This document shows positions 1 to 9,184 of a DNA stretch of 64,000 bases, in pieces; the stretch's first letter is position 1; each line of letters begins with the position of its first letter. Position numbers and translations under genes: made by a program. The notes under the pieces were generated by a model that made no database searches, was not told the DNA's origin, and worked only from the letters and a program-made list of their open reading frames with translations. Source of the stretch: an uncultured Pseudomonadota bacterium (GTDB lineage: Bacteria > Myxococcota_A > UBA796 > SXON01); contig CAISIK010000118.1 of NCBI GenBank assembly GCA_903885375.1, positions 1 to 64,000 of the forward strand. The letters run 5' to 3'.

Positions 1-1770
1 GAGCAGGCGCACCCGGCTGCCCTTGGCCGCGCCGGCGGCGCGAATGGCGGTCTCGGGGTCGGGCACGAGCACCACGTCGAGCCCGCCCTCGAGGGCCACG
101 CCCACCGCCTGCTCCCGCTCGGCGGGAACGCGCAGGTGCTGGGCGAGCGTGCCGGCGGCGCCCGGGGTGGCCAGCGCGGCGCGGGCGCCATCCGGCAGGT
201 CCACGTTGCGACGCTCCATGTCCACCAGCGCGTCGTGGCGGGCCTGCAGCCGCTCCCGCTCGCGGCTGGCTTCCGCCAGCGCCTGCTCCGCGCGACGGAC
301 GACCTCGGCCGCGGCCCCTCGCGCGGCGATGCATGAGGCCACCAGAGCGCGGGCCGCCTCGATGGCCTGCCGGCCCTGCGCGGCGCGAGCCTCCACCTCG
401 GCGCGGGCTGCCGTCACGGCGGCTTCGGCTGCCGTGTGCGCCCCCCTCACCCGCCCCAGCTCCTCCTGCGCGCGCCCCGGCCCCGCCTCGGCCACGGCGC
501 GCGTGTGCCGCTCGGTGCGCGCATCGAGCTCCTGCCGCCGCGCGGCGAGCCCCGCGAGCAGGGCGCTGGCGCGCACCTTCGTTTCCATCGCCCGTTGGGC
601 GGCGGACCGGGCGCGCTCGAGGGCCGTGCGCGCCTCGCCGTGGGCGCGGTGCGCGGCCTGGAGGCGGGCCTGGCCGAGCTCCGCCTCCGCGCGCGTTCGC
701 GAGAGCTCGGCCTCGGCGGCGGAGGCCGCCACGCCGGCCCGCTCGGCTTCCGCCGCGCCGGCATCCCGTTCGAGGCGCTGCTCCTCCTGATCCCGATCGA
801 GCTGCGCGAGGCGGGTGGCGTCCTTCTGCTGCTCGCGCTCCTGGAAGATGCGGGCGCTCTCCTCCACGCGCCGCTGCGCCTCCAACTCGTTGAGGCGGTC
901 ACGCACGCGCCCTGCCTCCGCTTCGGCGGCCTCGTGGAGCTGGCGCCGCTGCACGAGCTCCTCCTCGTGCCGGGCCACCGCGCGCTGCACCTCTTCGAGC
1001 TCGGTGGTGGCCGCGCGGAGGCGCTCCAGCAGGGCCTTGCGATCGGCCGCCAGCGTGCCGAAGCGGGCGAGCGCGAGGTGCAGCTCCTCCTGCCGGAAGC
1101 GCGCCCCGAGGTTCTTGGCCCGCAACGCCCGCTGCACCTGCCGCTCCGCCGACTTCATCTCGCGGCCGAGGCCGTCGTGCAGGTCGGCCACCTTGTCGAG
1201 CGCATCCCGCGTCTGTGCCAGCTTCTCCAGCGACTCCTCGCGGCGGAGCTTGTAGCGGCTGATGCCGGCCGCCTCCTCGATGAGGCTACGGCGCTCGGCG
1301 GGGCGCGCGTGCACGATCTGCCCGATGCGGCCTTGCTCGATGAAGGAATAGAGGCGGTTGCCCACGCCGGTGTCGAGGAAGAGGTCGGCGATGTCGCGCA
1401 GCCGCACCTTCTCGGTGTTCACGCGGTACTCGCTCTGCCCATCCTTGTAGAGGCGCCGGCTCACCTCCAGCTCGGCAAACCGCTGCCACACGCCGGGGAA
1501 GGGCTCGCTCCCCGCCACGAAGGTGAGCGCCACCTCCGCAAAACCCACGCCCTGCCGCGAGGCGCTGCCGGCAAAGATGACGTCGCTCATCGAATCGCCC
1601 CGCAGGGAGCGGGCGGACTGCTCGCCGATGCACCAGCGCACCGCATCCACGATGTTGCTCTTGCCGCAGCCGTTTGGGCCGACCACGCCAGAGATGCCCG
1701 GGCCAAAGTGCAGGACCGCCCGATCGGCAAAGGACTTGAAGCCCTGCAGTTCGAGCTTCCGGATTCGCAC
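1..1770 (-). CDS. smc: Chromosome segregation ATPase SMC, 5' part (cut by window edge)
   Basis: Reading the minus strand from a GTG at 1770 gives 590 uninterrupted codons that continue past position 1; the ORF track omits this frame. The N-terminus has the SMC head start with Walker A GPNGCGKS at residues 31-38, followed by IVDAVRW, then a long Glu/Arg/Ala-rich coiled coil. The last visible residues (LAQHLRVP then ALEGGLDVVLVPD) look like the start of the hinge domain, so roughly half of a normal ~1200-residue SMC is present. SMC dimers compact and segregate the chromosome with ScpA/ScpB in the cytoplasm. The head-proximal ABC signature and Walker B would lie outside the window. Confidence 0.93.
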   Translation of the reverse strand, partial: MRIRKLELQGFKSFADRAVLHFGPGISGVVGPNGCGKSNIVDAVRWCIGEQSARSLRGDSMSDVIFAGSASRQGVGFAEVALTFVAGSEPFPGVWQRFAELEVSRRLYKDGQSEYRVNTEKVRLRDIADLFLDTGVGNRLYSFIEQGRIGQIVHARPAERRSLIEEAAGISRYKLRREESLEKLAQTRDALDKVADLHDGLGREMKSAERQVQRALRAKNLGARFRQEELHLALARFGTLAADRKALLERLRAATTELEEVQRAVARHEEELVQRRQLHEAAEAEAGRVRDRLNELEAQRRVEESARIFQEREQQKDATRLAQLDRDQEEQRLERDAGAAEAERAGVAASAAEAELSRTRAEAELGQARLQAAHRAHGEARTALERARSAAQRAMETKVRASALLAGLAARRQELDARTERHTRAVAEAGPGRAQEELGRVRGAHTAAEAAVTAARAEVEARAAQGRQAIEAARALVASCIAARGAAAEVVRRAEQALAEASRERERLQARHDALVDMERRNVDLPDGARAALATPGAAGTLAQHLRVPAEREQAVGVALEGGLDVVLVPDPETAIRAAGAAKGSRVRLL

Positions 1771-1886
1771 GCCTGGCTACCTCGCGGGTGCGGGGCTTAT
1801 CGCGCTCACGAGGGAGAAGCCCCGGCCGGCCGACTACTTGGCGGGCGGGTGGCGGTGCTTGGGCGTGGGGAGCGCGGTGGCCATGC

Positions 1887-3176
1887 TCACGGAGTAACCG
1901 GCCGACCGCGGTCCAGCCGGTCGAGCGCCACGGCCACCACCATGTCGGCGAGCACGTTCACGCCGCTCCGCACCCGCGCGAGCACCCAGTCCACGGGGAC
2001 GATGAGCGGAATGGCCACGGCCACCGCGGCCTCGGGAATGCCCGCCGCCGTGAGCACGAGGGGGAGGATGACGAGCCCCGCCTCCGGGATGCCCGCGATG
2101 CCCACGCCCGCCATGATGCTGGCGAGCACGATGGTGACCTGCTTGCTGGCATCGAGGTGGTAGCCGAGCGCCTGGCACAGGAACAGCGTGGCCATGGCCT
2201 CGTAGAGCATCACGCCGTCGTTGTTGAAGTTCGTGCCCACGCAGGCGGAGAGCCGGGCCGAGCGCTCCCGGACGCCGAGGGCGGCGAGCGCCCGCAGGGT
2301 GACGGGCATCGTGGCGAGCGAGCTGTTGCAGGACACCGCCGTGACGACGGGATCGGTGGCGCCGCGCAGGAACCGCAGGGGTGACATCCCGCACAGGCCC
2401 GCGAGCAGGGGGTAGTACACGAGCGCCTGGAGCAGGAGCCCCGCGAGGATCGTGAGGAGGAAGACCTGGAGCACGGTGAACACCGCGAGCCCGGCCTTGC
2501 CCACCACCTCCGCCACGATGAGGCACACCGCGTAGGGCATCATGTCGGCCGCCCAGAGGAGCATCTTCGTGAGCGTGGCGTAAGCGAGCTCCACGAAGCC
2601 TTCGAGCTGCCGGGAGGCCTCCGCGAGCGAGCCCTCGGCCGTGGCGCGCACGGACCGGAGCGCCGCGCCGAGGAAAACAGCCACGAGCACCACGGAGATG
2701 ACGAGGTTCTTCGCGAAGGGGTCGACCAGGCTGGCCGGGATGAATGCCGCGAAGTTCTCCAACGGGCTGAGCGTGGCGCTCCCGGCCGAGGCGGGAGCGG
2801 CGCCGGCGAACGGAGCGAGGGCATCGAGCTTGCCGAGCCAACGGGCGCCGGGCTCGGCCAGGTTGAGGATGACGAGGCCGATGCCCATGGCCACCGACAC
2901 GTTCACGAGGCACACCACCGCGAGCTGGAGTCCGTTGCGGCCCGAGATGTCGGTCTTGTAGAAGCTGTCGAGGATCGCGAAGAGGATGAGCGGCGTGGCG
3001 AGCGCCTTGAGCACCCGGACCACGAGCATGCCGAGCGGGCCGAGGTCGGTGTTGGAGAGCCCGAAGAGCCAGGGGTCCGTCCCGAAGGCGGCACCGAGGC
3101 CGGCACCGATGGCCACCCCGATCGCCACGCGGAGCGCGAGCGGAACGTGGACACCAGCCGGGAAGGGGGAGGACAT
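1887..3176 (-). CDS. Dicarboxylate/amino acid:cation symporter (DAACS family)
   Basis: 429 residues, normal length for GltP/DctA-type sodium or proton symporters of the inner membrane. Hydrophobic helices run throughout. The re-entrant loop motif appears as TAVSCNSSLATMPVT (family: serine-rich SSSAATLP), and the second conserved block NNDGVMLYEAMATLFL is present, followed by a Gly/Pro-rich segment (GVGIAGIPEAG). The first Ser-rich loop has Cys and Asn in place of serines, so the substrate cannot be assigned between glutamate/aspartate and C4-dicarboxylates. It lies 116 bp upstream of smc on the same strand and is divergent from the giant repeat protein. Confidence 0.9.
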   Translation of the reverse strand: MSSPFPAGVHVPLALRVAIGVAIGAGLGAAFGTDPWLFGLSNTDLGPLGMLVVRVLKALATPLILFAILDSFYKTDISGRNGLQLAVVCLVNVSVAMGIGLVILNLAEPGARWLGKLDALAPFAGAAPASAGSATLSPLENFAAFIPASLVDPFAKNLVISVVLVAVFLGAALRSVRATAEGSLAEASRQLEGFVELAYATLTKMLLWAADMMPYAVCLIVAEVVGKAGLAVFTVLQVFLLTILAGLLLQALVYYPLLAGLCGMSPLRFLRGATDPVVTAVSCNSSLATMPVTLRALAALGVRERSARLSACVGTNFNNDGVMLYEAMATLFLCQALGYHLDASKQVTIVLASIMAGVGIAGIPEAGLVILPLVLTAAGIPEAAVAVAIPLIVPVDWVLARVRSGVNVLADMVVAVALDRLDRGRPVTP

Positions 3177-3222
3177 CGCGCGGCCTTAGCCGGCCCGGTC
3201 AACAAGCGGCTACATTCGAACG

Positions 3223-6200
3223 ATGCGCCTCCTCGCCCTCGTCCTCATGCTCGCCCCCTCCACGCTCGCCGGCACCGGCGGGCCCGATGGCCTGGGCGGC
3301 GTCTACACCGACAGCGATGAGGCCGACGGCCCCGCGTACACCTGGCTCGACTCCAGCGGCGGAACGGTGGTTTCCCTCGGCGATGACGACACCGTCGAGG
3401 TGACCCTCCCCTTCACCTTCACCTTCGAGGGCACCGATTACGACACCCTCACGGTGTCGAGCAACGGCGTGGCCTACTTCGCAGGCGCCTCCACCTCCGC
3501 CAGCCCCACCTGCCCGGCCACGGCGAACAGCTTCACCGGGGTAGCGGCGTTCTGGGACGATCTGGGCGCGGGCGATGTGAGCTACGACACCTTCGGCACC
3601 TATCCCTGGCGTACGTTCGTCGTGAGCTGGGAGGGCGTTCCCCACGCCACGGCAGGCGGCGATGCGAGCTTCCAGGTGTGGCTCATGGAGGGCCGCAACG
3701 AGGTGGTGGTGAGCCACGACGACCTCGAGTTCGGCGATCCGAGCGTGGACTTCGGCGCGAGCGCCGTGGTGGGCGCCTTCGCCTCCACCGCCGGCCTCCC
3801 CTACAGCTGTCTCACCGCCATGACCGACGAACGAAGCGTCTGGTTCGGCGACGAGGATGCGCGCCCGGCCCGTGCCGACATCTATACGGTCGACCTCGAC
3901 ACCCCCTGGTCGGGTGCCACGGACTTCGCCTACGCGAGCGCCTCGCTCCTCGTGGTCGACCTCAACGAAGACGGCGAGGACGACATGCTCATGGGCGCGC
4001 CCTCCTTGAGCACGGGCGCCGCCTACCTCATCCAGGGCCCCTGGTCCGAAGGCAGCGACGCTGACGATGCCGCGGCCTCCTTCAGCGGCTCGGCCTCCAA
4101 CGACCGCTTCGGCTACGCCATGGGCGCCGCCGACCTCGATGGCGACGGCATCGTCGACCTCGCGCTGGGCGCCCCCGGCTACGACTCCCCGGGGAGCGAC
4201 GCCGGCGCCGTCTGGCTGTTTGGCGATGGCGCTTACTCCGGCTCCGTGGCCACGAGCGATGCCACCGCCAAGCTCACCGGCCCCTCTTCGGGCAAGCCCG
4301 GCCTCGGTGTGGCCGTGGCCACCGGCGATCTCAACGGGGATGGGTACGCCGACCTCGTCGTCGGCGCACCGGGCGGGGACTCCGGCGGCACCGACTCCGG
4401 CACGGTCTACGTGCTCGATGGGCGCCCCGTGTTGAGCAGCACCTACACCTACACCTCGTCGAGCACGAGCGCCTACGGCGCCTCCGCGGGCGACAAGCTG
4501 GCCAACTCCGTGGCGGTGGCCGACATCGACGCGGATGGCCGCGAGGACATCGTGGTGGGCGCGCCCAGCAACGATGGCGGAGCGGCGAACGGGGGCGCGG
4601 CCTATGTGGTGCTGGCCTCCTCGCTCCCCGCCGGCAGCACGACGATCTCCGCGATCGCGAGCTGCACCACCACGGGTAGCCAGTCGAGCATGGGCTTGGG
4701 CACCACCGTGCTCGCCGCCGACCTCAACGGCGGTGGCAGCCCCGACCTCCTCCTCGGCGCCCCCCAGTACGACACCGCCGCCACCGATGCGGGCGGCGTC
4801 TTCCGGTTCGACGACATGGGCACCGGATGCGTAGCCAGCAGCACCGGCTACGACACGCTCTACACCGGGAGCGCGGCCAGCGCCCGGCATGGATCGAGCC
4901 TCGCGGCCGCCGATGTGAGCGGCGATGGCCGGATGGACCTCGTGGTCGGCGCGGCGAACGACCCCGCCTACACCCCGGGTGGCGGCGCCGCGTACGTGTA
5001 CACCAGCCTCCCCGCGACCACCTCGGTGGACACCACCAGCGCCGATCACCGCATCCTCGCCACCGAAAGCGGCGCGGCGGCCGGCTCCTCGGTGGGCGTG
5101 ATGGAAGGCGCCGAGGGCACCACGGTGCTGGTGGGCGCGCCCTACTCCGATGGCAGCGGCAGCAGCCAGGGAGCGGTCTACGACTGGACCTACCTGGCCG
5201 ACTTCGAAGACAGCGACGCCGATGGCTTCGTGAGCCGCCTCGGCGGCGGCAACGACTGCGACGACGAAGATGCCTCCGCCTTCCCCGGCGGTGTGGACGT
5301 GGACGGCGACTCGATCGACGGCGACTGCGACGGTTGGACCGACGGCGTGATCGCCGTGCGCGACCGGTACGACTGGTGGCTCTGGGACGTGGGGCAGATC
5401 GGCGGCGCCCCCACCACGGAGCTCGACTTCGAGACCGGCAGCGATGGCACCGCCATCACCTCGCTCGGCGGTGTCGACTTCGCGAGCGGCGAGTACGCGG
5501 ACACCGTGTCCGGCGCCTACCCCACGGGCGCGCTCGGCTTCCTCGTGGATGGCGACACCCTCGAGCTCACCTTCCCCGAGCCGGTCGACGCGATGTCGCT
5601 CTCCTGGCTCGACCCGGCCGACCAGTTCGCGATCCTCGCCTACGACGAGAGCTACGTGGAGGTGGCGCTCTTCGAGGAGGACCTCTACGCCCCCGGCCGC
5701 ACCGGCGGCACCTTCCGCGGCTACACCTTCGTGAGCCCCGTCAGCTACGTGCTGCTCGGCGCGAATGGCGGTGATGGTTTCGGCCTCGACGACCTGGCGC
5801 TGGTGGCCACCGCCGACACCGACCGCGATCGCGACGGGTACACCGAGAACGACGGCGACTGCGACGATGGCGACGACACCGTTTCGCCCGGCGCCACCGA
5901 GATCATGGGCAACGGGGTGGACGACGACTGCGACGGCACGGTGGATGGCGGCGCCATCACCCTCTGGACCGACGAGTCGAGCTGGTCCGCCGCCGCAGCC
6001 ATCACCAGCGAGACCATCGACTTCGAGGACCTCGCCATCTCCGAGTCGGTGACCAGCCAGTACGACACGCTCGGCGCCTCCTTCGATGGCACGCCGGTCG
6101 TGGCCGCCACCGTGGGCGGCACCGCGGCGGTGGGCGCCCAGGCGGCCGACGCCGGCTCCGGCCCGCTCGACATCCAGTTCACCGAGGTGCAGCCCTCGGT

Positions 6201-8322
6201 GGCCCTCACGCTCCTCGATGTCGGCGGCACCGTGGCCGTGGCCGGCTACGCCGATGGCGTCCTGCTCTACAGCACCACCTTCACCGGCACCGGCGGCCAG
6301 GACTTCCTCGGCATCACCACCGAGTACGGCCTCGACCGGCTGGTCATCACCGCGAGCGGCGATGACTTCGGCGCCGACGACGTGATCTTCTCCGCCCTCG
6401 GCCTCGACGACTCCGACGGCGACGGCCTCACCGAGCGTGAAGGGGACTGCGACGACGCCGACGACACCGTCTCGCCCGACACGGAGGAGGTCTGGTACGA
6501 CGGCGTGGACGGCGACTGCGACGGCGCCGACGACTACGACGCCGACGGCGACGGTGTGGAGCTGGTGGACGACTGCGACGACGGCGATGCGAGCGCCGTT
6601 CCCGGCGGCAGCGAGGTCTTCTACGACGGCGTGGACGGCGATTGCGACGGGGGCGACGACTACGACGCCGACAGCGACGGCGCCTCGAGCAGCACCTACG
6701 GCGGCACCGACTGCGACGACACCGATGCCGCCATCAGCCCCTCCGCCACCGAGACCTGGTACGACGGCGTGGACAGCGACTGCCGCGGCGACGATGACTA
6801 CGACGCCGACGGCGACGGGTACCGCGCCGGCGGCGGCTCCGGCGGCGGCGACTGCGACGACGGCGAGGCGGGCGAGAGCCCCGGCGGCACCGAGGTGCCG
6901 TACGACGGCCTCGACAACGACTGCAGCGAAGCAACGGCCGACGATGATGCCGACGGCGATGGCTACGTGGCTGTCTCGCAGGGCGGAACCGACTGCGAAG
7001 ACAGCATCGCCACCGCCTACCCGGGCGCCCCCGGCGATGCCTGCTACGACGGCATCGACACCGACTGCGATGGCTCCCCCGAGTACGACTGCGATGGCGA
7101 TGGCTACGACGTGGAATCGCACGGCGGCACCGACTGCGATGACTCCGACGACACCGTGAACGAGTCCGCCGCCGACACCATGGGCGATGGCATCGACAGC
7201 GACTGTGATGGCGGCCCGGACTACGACTTCGACTACGACGGCCAGGACGGCGAAGCCTACGGCGGCACCGACTGCGACGACACCGACGACACCGTCTTCC
7301 TCGGCGCCCCGGAGACCTGCTACGACGGCGCCGACAGCGACTGTGATGGCGCGAGCGACAACGACTGCGACGTGGACGGCTACGACGCCGAAGCCTACGG
7401 CGGCAGCGACTGCAACGACGCCGACGCCACCGTCAGCCCCGGCCGCGCGGACTTCCCCTACGACGGCATCGACCACGACTGCGATGGTTCGAGCGAGTAC
7501 GACGTCGATGGCGACGGCTTCCTCTCCAGCTGGTACGGCGGCGATGACTGTGACGACGCCGACGCCACCGTGTACCCGGGCGCCATCGATGCCTGCTACG
7601 ACGGCGTGGACAGCGACTGCGCCGCCGACGACGACTACGACTGCGATGACGACAGCCACACCTCCGATGCCTGGGGCGGCGACGACTGCAACGACCTCGA
7701 CGCGGCGGTAAACCCCGACGCCACCGAGATCGCCGGCGACGCCGTGGACGAGGACTGCGACGGTGAAGCCGCTGCCAGCTGCACCGACTGCGACGAGGAC
7801 GGCTTCGACGACGTGAGCGCCGGCGGCACCGACTGCGACGACGCCGACGCCAGCGTGAACCCCTCGGCCACGGACGTCCCCTACGACGGCGTCGACGCCG
7901 ACTGCGCCGGCGACGACGACTACGACCGCGATGGCGACGGCGATGCCGTGGAGAGCGGCGGCGGCTCCGACTGCAACGACGCCGACGCCTTCGTGAGCGG
8001 CACCTACACCACCGACGACTGCGGCCACGGCGATGAGGACTGCGACGGCAAGCTCGACGAGGACTGCACCGACGAGGACCCCGACACCGGCTCCACCGAC
8101 ACCGGCGACACCGGCACCGACACCGGCACCGACACCGGCACCTCCGGGGACACCGACACCGCCGACAACGACGACTGGCGGCCCGACGCGGACGAGGTGC
8201 GCGAGCCCGACGTGATCGAGCGGGGCACCGTCTGCGGCTGCGAGAGCACCAGTACGGGCGCGGCGGCCGGCACGCTCGGCGTGCTCCTCGCGGCGAGCCT
8301 CACCCGGCGGCGCCGGCGCTGA
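3223..8322 (+). CDS. Giant secreted FG-GAP / MopE-type repeat protein with MYXO-CTERM-like tail
   Basis: 1699 residues. A signal peptide (MRLLALVLMLAPSTLAG) is followed by a domain that reads like a beta-sandwich (residues ~30-220) and several FG-GAP repeats (~240-640; e.g. DLNGDGYADLVVGAP), typical of beta-propellers. From ~665 to ~1640 there are 14 copies, by eye, of the MopE-type motif (DCDD.D..V.PGA then DG.D.DCDG), interrupted early by two non-repeat domains. These acidic Cys-containing repeats are annotated as putative metal-binding in other proteins; calcium binding is inferred. A Thr/Asp/Gly linker (TDTGTDTG) leads to CGCES, a hydrophobic stretch and RRRRR, matching the MYXO-CTERM sorting tail plan. 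It is probably surface-anchored or released from the outer membrane. Confidence 0.85.
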   Translation: MRLLALVLMLAPSTLAGTGGPDGLGGVYTDSDEADGPAYTWLDSSGGTVVSLGDDDTVEVTLPFTFTFEGTDYDTLTVSSNGVAYFAGASTSASPTCPATANSFTGVAAFWDDLGAGDVSYDTFGTYPWRTFVVSWEGVPHATAGGDASFQVWLMEGRNEVVVSHDDLEFGDPSVDFGASAVVGAFASTAGLPYSCLTAMTDERSVWFGDEDARPARADIYTVDLDTPWSGATDFAYASASLLVVDLNEDGEDDMLMGAPSLSTGAAYLIQGPWSEGSDADDAAASFSGSASNDRFGYAMGAADLDGDGIVDLALGAPGYDSPGSDAGAVWLFGDGAYSGSVATSDATAKLTGPSSGKPGLGVAVATGDLNGDGYADLVVGAPGGDSGGTDSGTVYVLDGRPVLSSTYTYTSSSTSAYGASAGDKLANSVAVADIDADGREDIVVGAPSNDGGAANGGAAYVVLASSLPAGSTTISAIASCTTTGSQSSMGLGTTVLAADLNGGGSPDLLLGAPQYDTAATDAGGVFRFDDMGTGCVASSTGYDTLYTGSAASARHGSSLAAADVSGDGRMDLVVGAANDPAYTPGGGAAYVYTSLPATTSVDTTSADHRILATESGAAAGSSVGVMEGAEGTTVLVGAPYSDGSGSSQGAVYDWTYLADFEDSDADGFVSRLGGGNDCDDEDASAFPGGVDVDGDSIDGDCDGWTDGVIAVRDRYDWWLWDVGQIGGAPTTELDFETGSDGTAITSLGGVDFASGEYADTVSGAYPTGALGFLVDGDTLELTFPEPVDAMSLSWLDPADQFAILAYDESYVEVALFEEDLYAPGRTGGTFRGYTFVSPVSYVLLGANGGDGFGLDDLALVATADTDRDRDGYTENDGDCDDGDDTVSPGATEIMGNGVDDDCDGTVDGGAITLWTDESSWSAAAAITSETIDFEDLAISESVTSQYDTLGASFDGTPVVAATVGGTAAVGAQAADAGSGPLDIQFTEVQPSVALTLLDVGGTVAVAGYADGVLLYSTTFTGTGGQDFLGITTEYGLDRLVITASGDDFGADDVIFSALGLDDSDGDGLTEREGDCDDADDTVSPDTEEVWYDGVDGDCDGADDYDADGDGVELVDDCDDGDASAVPGGSEVFYDGVDGDCDGGDDYDADSDGASSSTYGGTDCDDTDAAISPSATETWYDGVDSDCRGDDDYDADGDGYRAGGGSGGGDCDDGEAGESPGGTEVPYDGLDNDCSEATADDDADGDGYVAVSQGGTDCEDSIATAYPGAPGDACYDGIDTDCDGSPEYDCDGDGYDVESHGGTDCDDSDDTVNESAADTMGDGIDSDCDGGPDYDFDYDGQDGEAYGGTDCDDTDDTVFLGAPETCYDGADSDCDGASDNDCDVDGYDAEAYGGSDCNDADATVSPGRADFPYDGIDHDCDGSSEYDVDGDGFLSSWYGGDDCDDADATVYPGAIDACYDGVDSDCAADDDYDCDDDSHTSDAWGGDDCNDLDAAVNPDATEIAGDAVDEDCDGEAAASCTDCDEDGFDDVSAGGTDCDDADASVNPSATDVPYDGVDADCAGDDDYDRDGDGDAVESGGGSDCNDADAFVSGTYTTDDCGHGDEDCDGKLDEDCTDEDPDTGSTDTGDTGTDTGTDTGTSGDTDTADNDDWRPDADEVREPDVIERGTVCGCESTSTGAAAGTLGVLLAASLTRRRRR

Positions 8323-8350
8323 GCGCGGGGGCCGGCGCCCCGAGGCGCCG

Positions 8351-8399
8351 CAAACCGCACCTGCCCGCGCCGGAACCCGATGCCGGGCCCGGCGGTTTG
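8351..8399. terminator. Candidate bidirectional terminator between convergent genes
   Basis: Inverted repeat CAAACCGC / GCGGTTTG with an inner GCCCG / CGGGC pair, lying between the stop of the giant repeat protein and the stop of the convergent membrane-protein gene. A second short GGGGC/GCCCC hairpin sits just upstream near 8327-8341. No clear U-tract, so factor-independent activity is uncertain. Confidence 0.45.
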
Positions 8400-8412
8400 C
8401 CCCGAACCGCCT

Positions 8413-9132
8413 TCAGTTCACCCGGTCGGAGGGGTCGCTGCGGCGGGGGCGCTCCCCGCTCTTGCCCCCTTCGATGACCGTGAGCCGGGAGAGCTGCTTC
8501 TCGATCTCCTTCCGGCGGCGGCGGAGCTTCCAGCGGCGCCAGCTGTCCTCGTCGAGGAGGAGCACGGAGAAGGCGGCGAGGTACGCGAAGAAGAGGTGCG
8601 CCGAGGCCAGATCGCGGAAGTAGAGGAGCCGCGCGAGGTCGAGCGCGCCGAAAAGCAGCACGGCCACCTCGGCGCGGAGCTCGATCGCGAACATCAGGCG
8701 TACGACCCGCCCGCGGTGGCGCACCCCCCAGAAAACGAGGATGGCCCCGAACCACCACGACGTGCCCGAGATCGGCACGAGGCCGTGCTCCGGCCACACC
8801 GCCCCCGCACCGACGACGGCCAGCGTGGAGAGCGCCCAGGTGGCCGCGGTGGCGAGCCAGAACGTGCGCGTGCCGAGCGCCGCCCAGCCCGACTCCAGCA
8901 GGAAGATGAGCACCACCCAGTCCACGATGGCCGACACGGCATCGGGCTGGGAGAGCGTATACGTGAAGGGCTGCCACGGCTGGAAGCCCACCCCCACGGG
9001 TTGGAGCGAGAGCATGGGGAGCTCTCCGCCGGCCGCCGACTGGAGCACGAAGAGCCCTACGAGCGTGCCCACCACCGCGAGCACACGCGGGGTGAGCAGG
9101 TCGCCAAAGCCCGGTCCCTGCTGGTACTGCAT
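8413..9132 (-). CDS. Rhomboid-like polytopic membrane protein
   Basis: The track ORF begins at 9276, but the ATG at 9132 (MQYQQGPGF) is preferred because upstream codons are low-complexity and would overlap the divergent gene. The 239-residue product has about six hydrophobic helices and a basic, charged C-terminus (WKLRRRRKEIEKQL). The WQPFTYTL segment, ISGTSWWFGAIL and SAHLFFAYLAAF sit where rhomboid proteases carry their loop, the Ser motif (GxSG) and the catalytic His. Ser and His are present but the second Gly of GxSG is Trp, so it may be a divergent rhomboid or an inactive relative. Function not assigned beyond that. Confidence 0.55.
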   Translation of the reverse strand: MQYQQGPGFGDLLTPRVLAVVGTLVGLFVLQSAAGGELPMLSLQPVGVGFQPWQPFTYTLSQPDAVSAIVDWVVLIFLLESGWAALGTRTFWLATAATWALSTLAVVGAGAVWPEHGLVPISGTSWWFGAILVFWGVRHRGRVVRLMFAIELRAEVAVLLFGALDLARLLYFRDLASAHLFFAYLAAFSVLLLDEDSWRRWKLRRRRKEIEKQLSRLTVIEGGKSGERPRRSDPSDRVN

Positions 9133-9184
9133 GCTCCTCTCGTATCGCCTTGCGCGATGGGCTGTGCCGGGCGAAGGCGAGACC

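Noticed and set aside
436-2163. 575-aa plus-strand ORF at the left edge
   Set aside because: Antisense to smc and the symporter; the minus frames show Walker A and transporter motifs.
3199-8028. 1609-aa minus-strand ORF opposite the giant repeat protein
   Set aside because: Composition (endless Val/Ala/Gly repeats) is the mirror of the Asp-rich repeat gene; the plus frame has signal peptide, known repeats and a sorting tail.
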